Shown: one piece after another, positions 63,333-64,000 of the stretch | Layout of the letters: the number at the start of each line of letters is the position of its first letter | Numbering within the stretch: the stretch's first letter is position 1 | Source: Cryobacterium sp. MP_M3 | GTDB taxonomy: Bacteria > Actinomycetota > Actinomycetes > Actinomycetales > Microbacteriaceae | Length of the DNA stretch: 64,000 bases | Assembly (NCBI RefSeq): GCF_015752155.1 | Contig: NZ_JADOVI010000007.1 | Location: forward strand, 1-64,000 | Direction: 5' to 3' | The notes under the pieces: generated by a model | Told to the model about the DNA's origin: nothing | Database searches by the model: none | What the model saw: only the letters and a program-made list of their open reading frames with translations | Made by a program: the position numbers and the translations under genes

Positions 63333-64000
63333 GCGGGTGCCACCTCGCCCTCGGGCGGCCAGTCGATGGTGATGGTGGTCCCCCGGCCGATCTCGGAGCT
63401 AATCCGCACCGAACCGCCGGCGCTGGCGACCCGTTCCTGGATCGAGAGCCGAAGGCCCAGCCGTTCGCTCGGCACCTGCTCCGGGTCGAAGCCGACGCCG
63501 GTGTCGGCGATTTCGATGGTGCAGCCACCCTGGGCGTTCGCTCGCATGGTGAGGGTTCGACCCGGTTCGACGATGCCGTCGCCCGCGTGCTGGACGCTGT
63601 TCACCATCGCCTGCACGCTCGCCGCAAACAGGGCGTCGCTGGCGTGCACGGGGAGGCTGAGCGTGTCGATCTCGCATTCGACGAAGGTGAAGGGCGCTGC
63701 GAGCTTGTCGGCGGCGTCCCGGATCCGCACGGTGAGGGCGTTGAACGGTATCAGGCTGTCGTCCCCGGCCGGGACCATGGCCGCGTCGTTCAGCCGGGTG
63801 AGCGCGTCGGAGGCCATCCCCGAGGCCAGCTGCGCCGCCTTGGGACTGCCCGCAGCCGCCGCCGCGAGGAAGGTGGCGAGCACGCTGTCGTGCACGATCG
63901 AATCGACCTGAACCCGCTCTACCTCCGTGGCGTGCTGCCTCACTGCCGTCGCGTACTGGTGCAGGGCATTGGTCTGGGCGGCATCCACCGCGGCCGCCGT
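63329..64000 (-). CDS. Histidine-kinase-like ATPase, 5' end beyond the window
   Basis: At least 219 residues from an in-frame GTG at 63986-63988; the frame stays open to the window edge, so the true start may lie outside. A helical part with VDSIVHDSVLATFL resembles the HisKA_3-type HD phospho-acceptor. The GHKL ATPase domain shows the N-box VQAMVNSVQHAG, the G1 box EIADTGVGFDPEQ, LGLRLSIQERV and the G2 GRGTTITIDW. It is of the NarX/DesK/LiaS type and would normally pair with a LuxR-type regulator upstream, outside the window. Coupled to the downstream membrane protein. Confidence 0.85.
   Translation of the reverse strand, partial: TAAAVDAAQTNALHQYATAVRQHATEVERVQVDSIVHDSVLATFLAAAAAGSPKAAQLASGMASDALTRLNDAAMVPAGDDSLIPFNALTVRIRDAADKLAAPFTFVECEIDTLSLPVHASDALFAASVQAMVNSVQHAGDGIVEPGRTLTMRANAQGGCTIEIADTGVGFDPEQVPSERLGLRLSIQERVASAGGSVRISSEIGRGTTITIDWPPEGEVAPA

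Noticed and set aside
62256..63911. Plus-strand open frame of 551 codons
   Set aside because: Antisense to the membrane protein and kinase-like genes, with low-complexity Arg/Gly/Asp content and no domain.

Overview
The window is GC-rich, densely packed DNA with many ATGA/GTGA start-stop overlaps and frequent GTG starts. It carries a WhiB regulator, an acyl-CoA carboxylase beta/epsilon pair, DUF3499 and a galactofuranose pathway, so it is an actinobacterial chromosome. Gene content and order fit Microbacteriaceae (a Cryobacterium/Leifsonia-like organism is my inference, not a demonstrated identity). From memory, the housekeeping genes follow the M. tuberculosis Rv3248c-Rv3281 backbone (ahcY, DUF3499, metallopeptidase family, whiB2, manA, LCP, rmlD, purE/purK, GtrA, PH-domain protein, birA, accD5, accE5), opened up by large insertions. 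No tRNA, rRNA, CRISPR array, transposase or phage gene was seen.

Layout. 0.2-5.1 kb: ahcY, an amino-acid permease, the divergent DUF3499/metallopeptidase pair and a lipoprotein. 5.1-14.5 kb: a GT87-like mannosyltransferase, then a compact set comprising a membrane-anchored molybdopterin oxidoreductase, a small membrane protein, a SAM methyltransferase, a DUF2064 transferase, a GT2 glycosyltransferase, a two-component system, a sugar epimerase and an MTA-phosphorylase-like enzyme. I think the second set is the best candidate for an undescribed pathway. 14.5-23.3 kb: DUF5719 protein, a 1040-residue GT2/membrane protein, WhiB, galE, a GlxA-type regulator and manA. 23.4-27.1 kb: an acyl-CoA dehydrogenase and a persulfide-response operon (CoA-disulfide reductase/rhodanese fusion, rhodanese, CstR-like sensor) with a clear palindromic operator.

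27.1-56.2 kb is a surface-polysaccharide region: two O-antigen ligase/polymerase-like proteins, a flippase, two GT-C-like membrane proteins, glf, a GlfT2-like galactofuranosyltransferase, a Wzm/Wzt ABC exporter, several GT2 and one GT4 transferases, rmlA/rmlC and rmlB/rmlD for dTDP-rhamnose, a large secreted repeat protein, a metzincin with three nearly identical cell-wall-binding repeats, and an LCP ligase. Together they can make UDP-galactofuranose and dTDP-rhamnose, build and export a galactan or rhamnogalactan and attach it to peptidoglycan. 56.2-62 kb: purE, purK, gtrA, PH-domain protein, birA, accD and accE. 62.2-64 kb: a membrane protein and a truncated histidine-kinase-like protein running off the end.

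Non-coding signals: the CstR-type operator; a near-consensus whiB promoter with a palindrome over its -10; several TANNNT -10 boxes placed 6-8 nt before start codons (leaderless transcripts); three short tandem-repeat arrays sitting at the 3' ends of genes; and two large intergenic hairpin elements. All functional calls are from reading the sequence and from remembered family knowledge; no database search was run.
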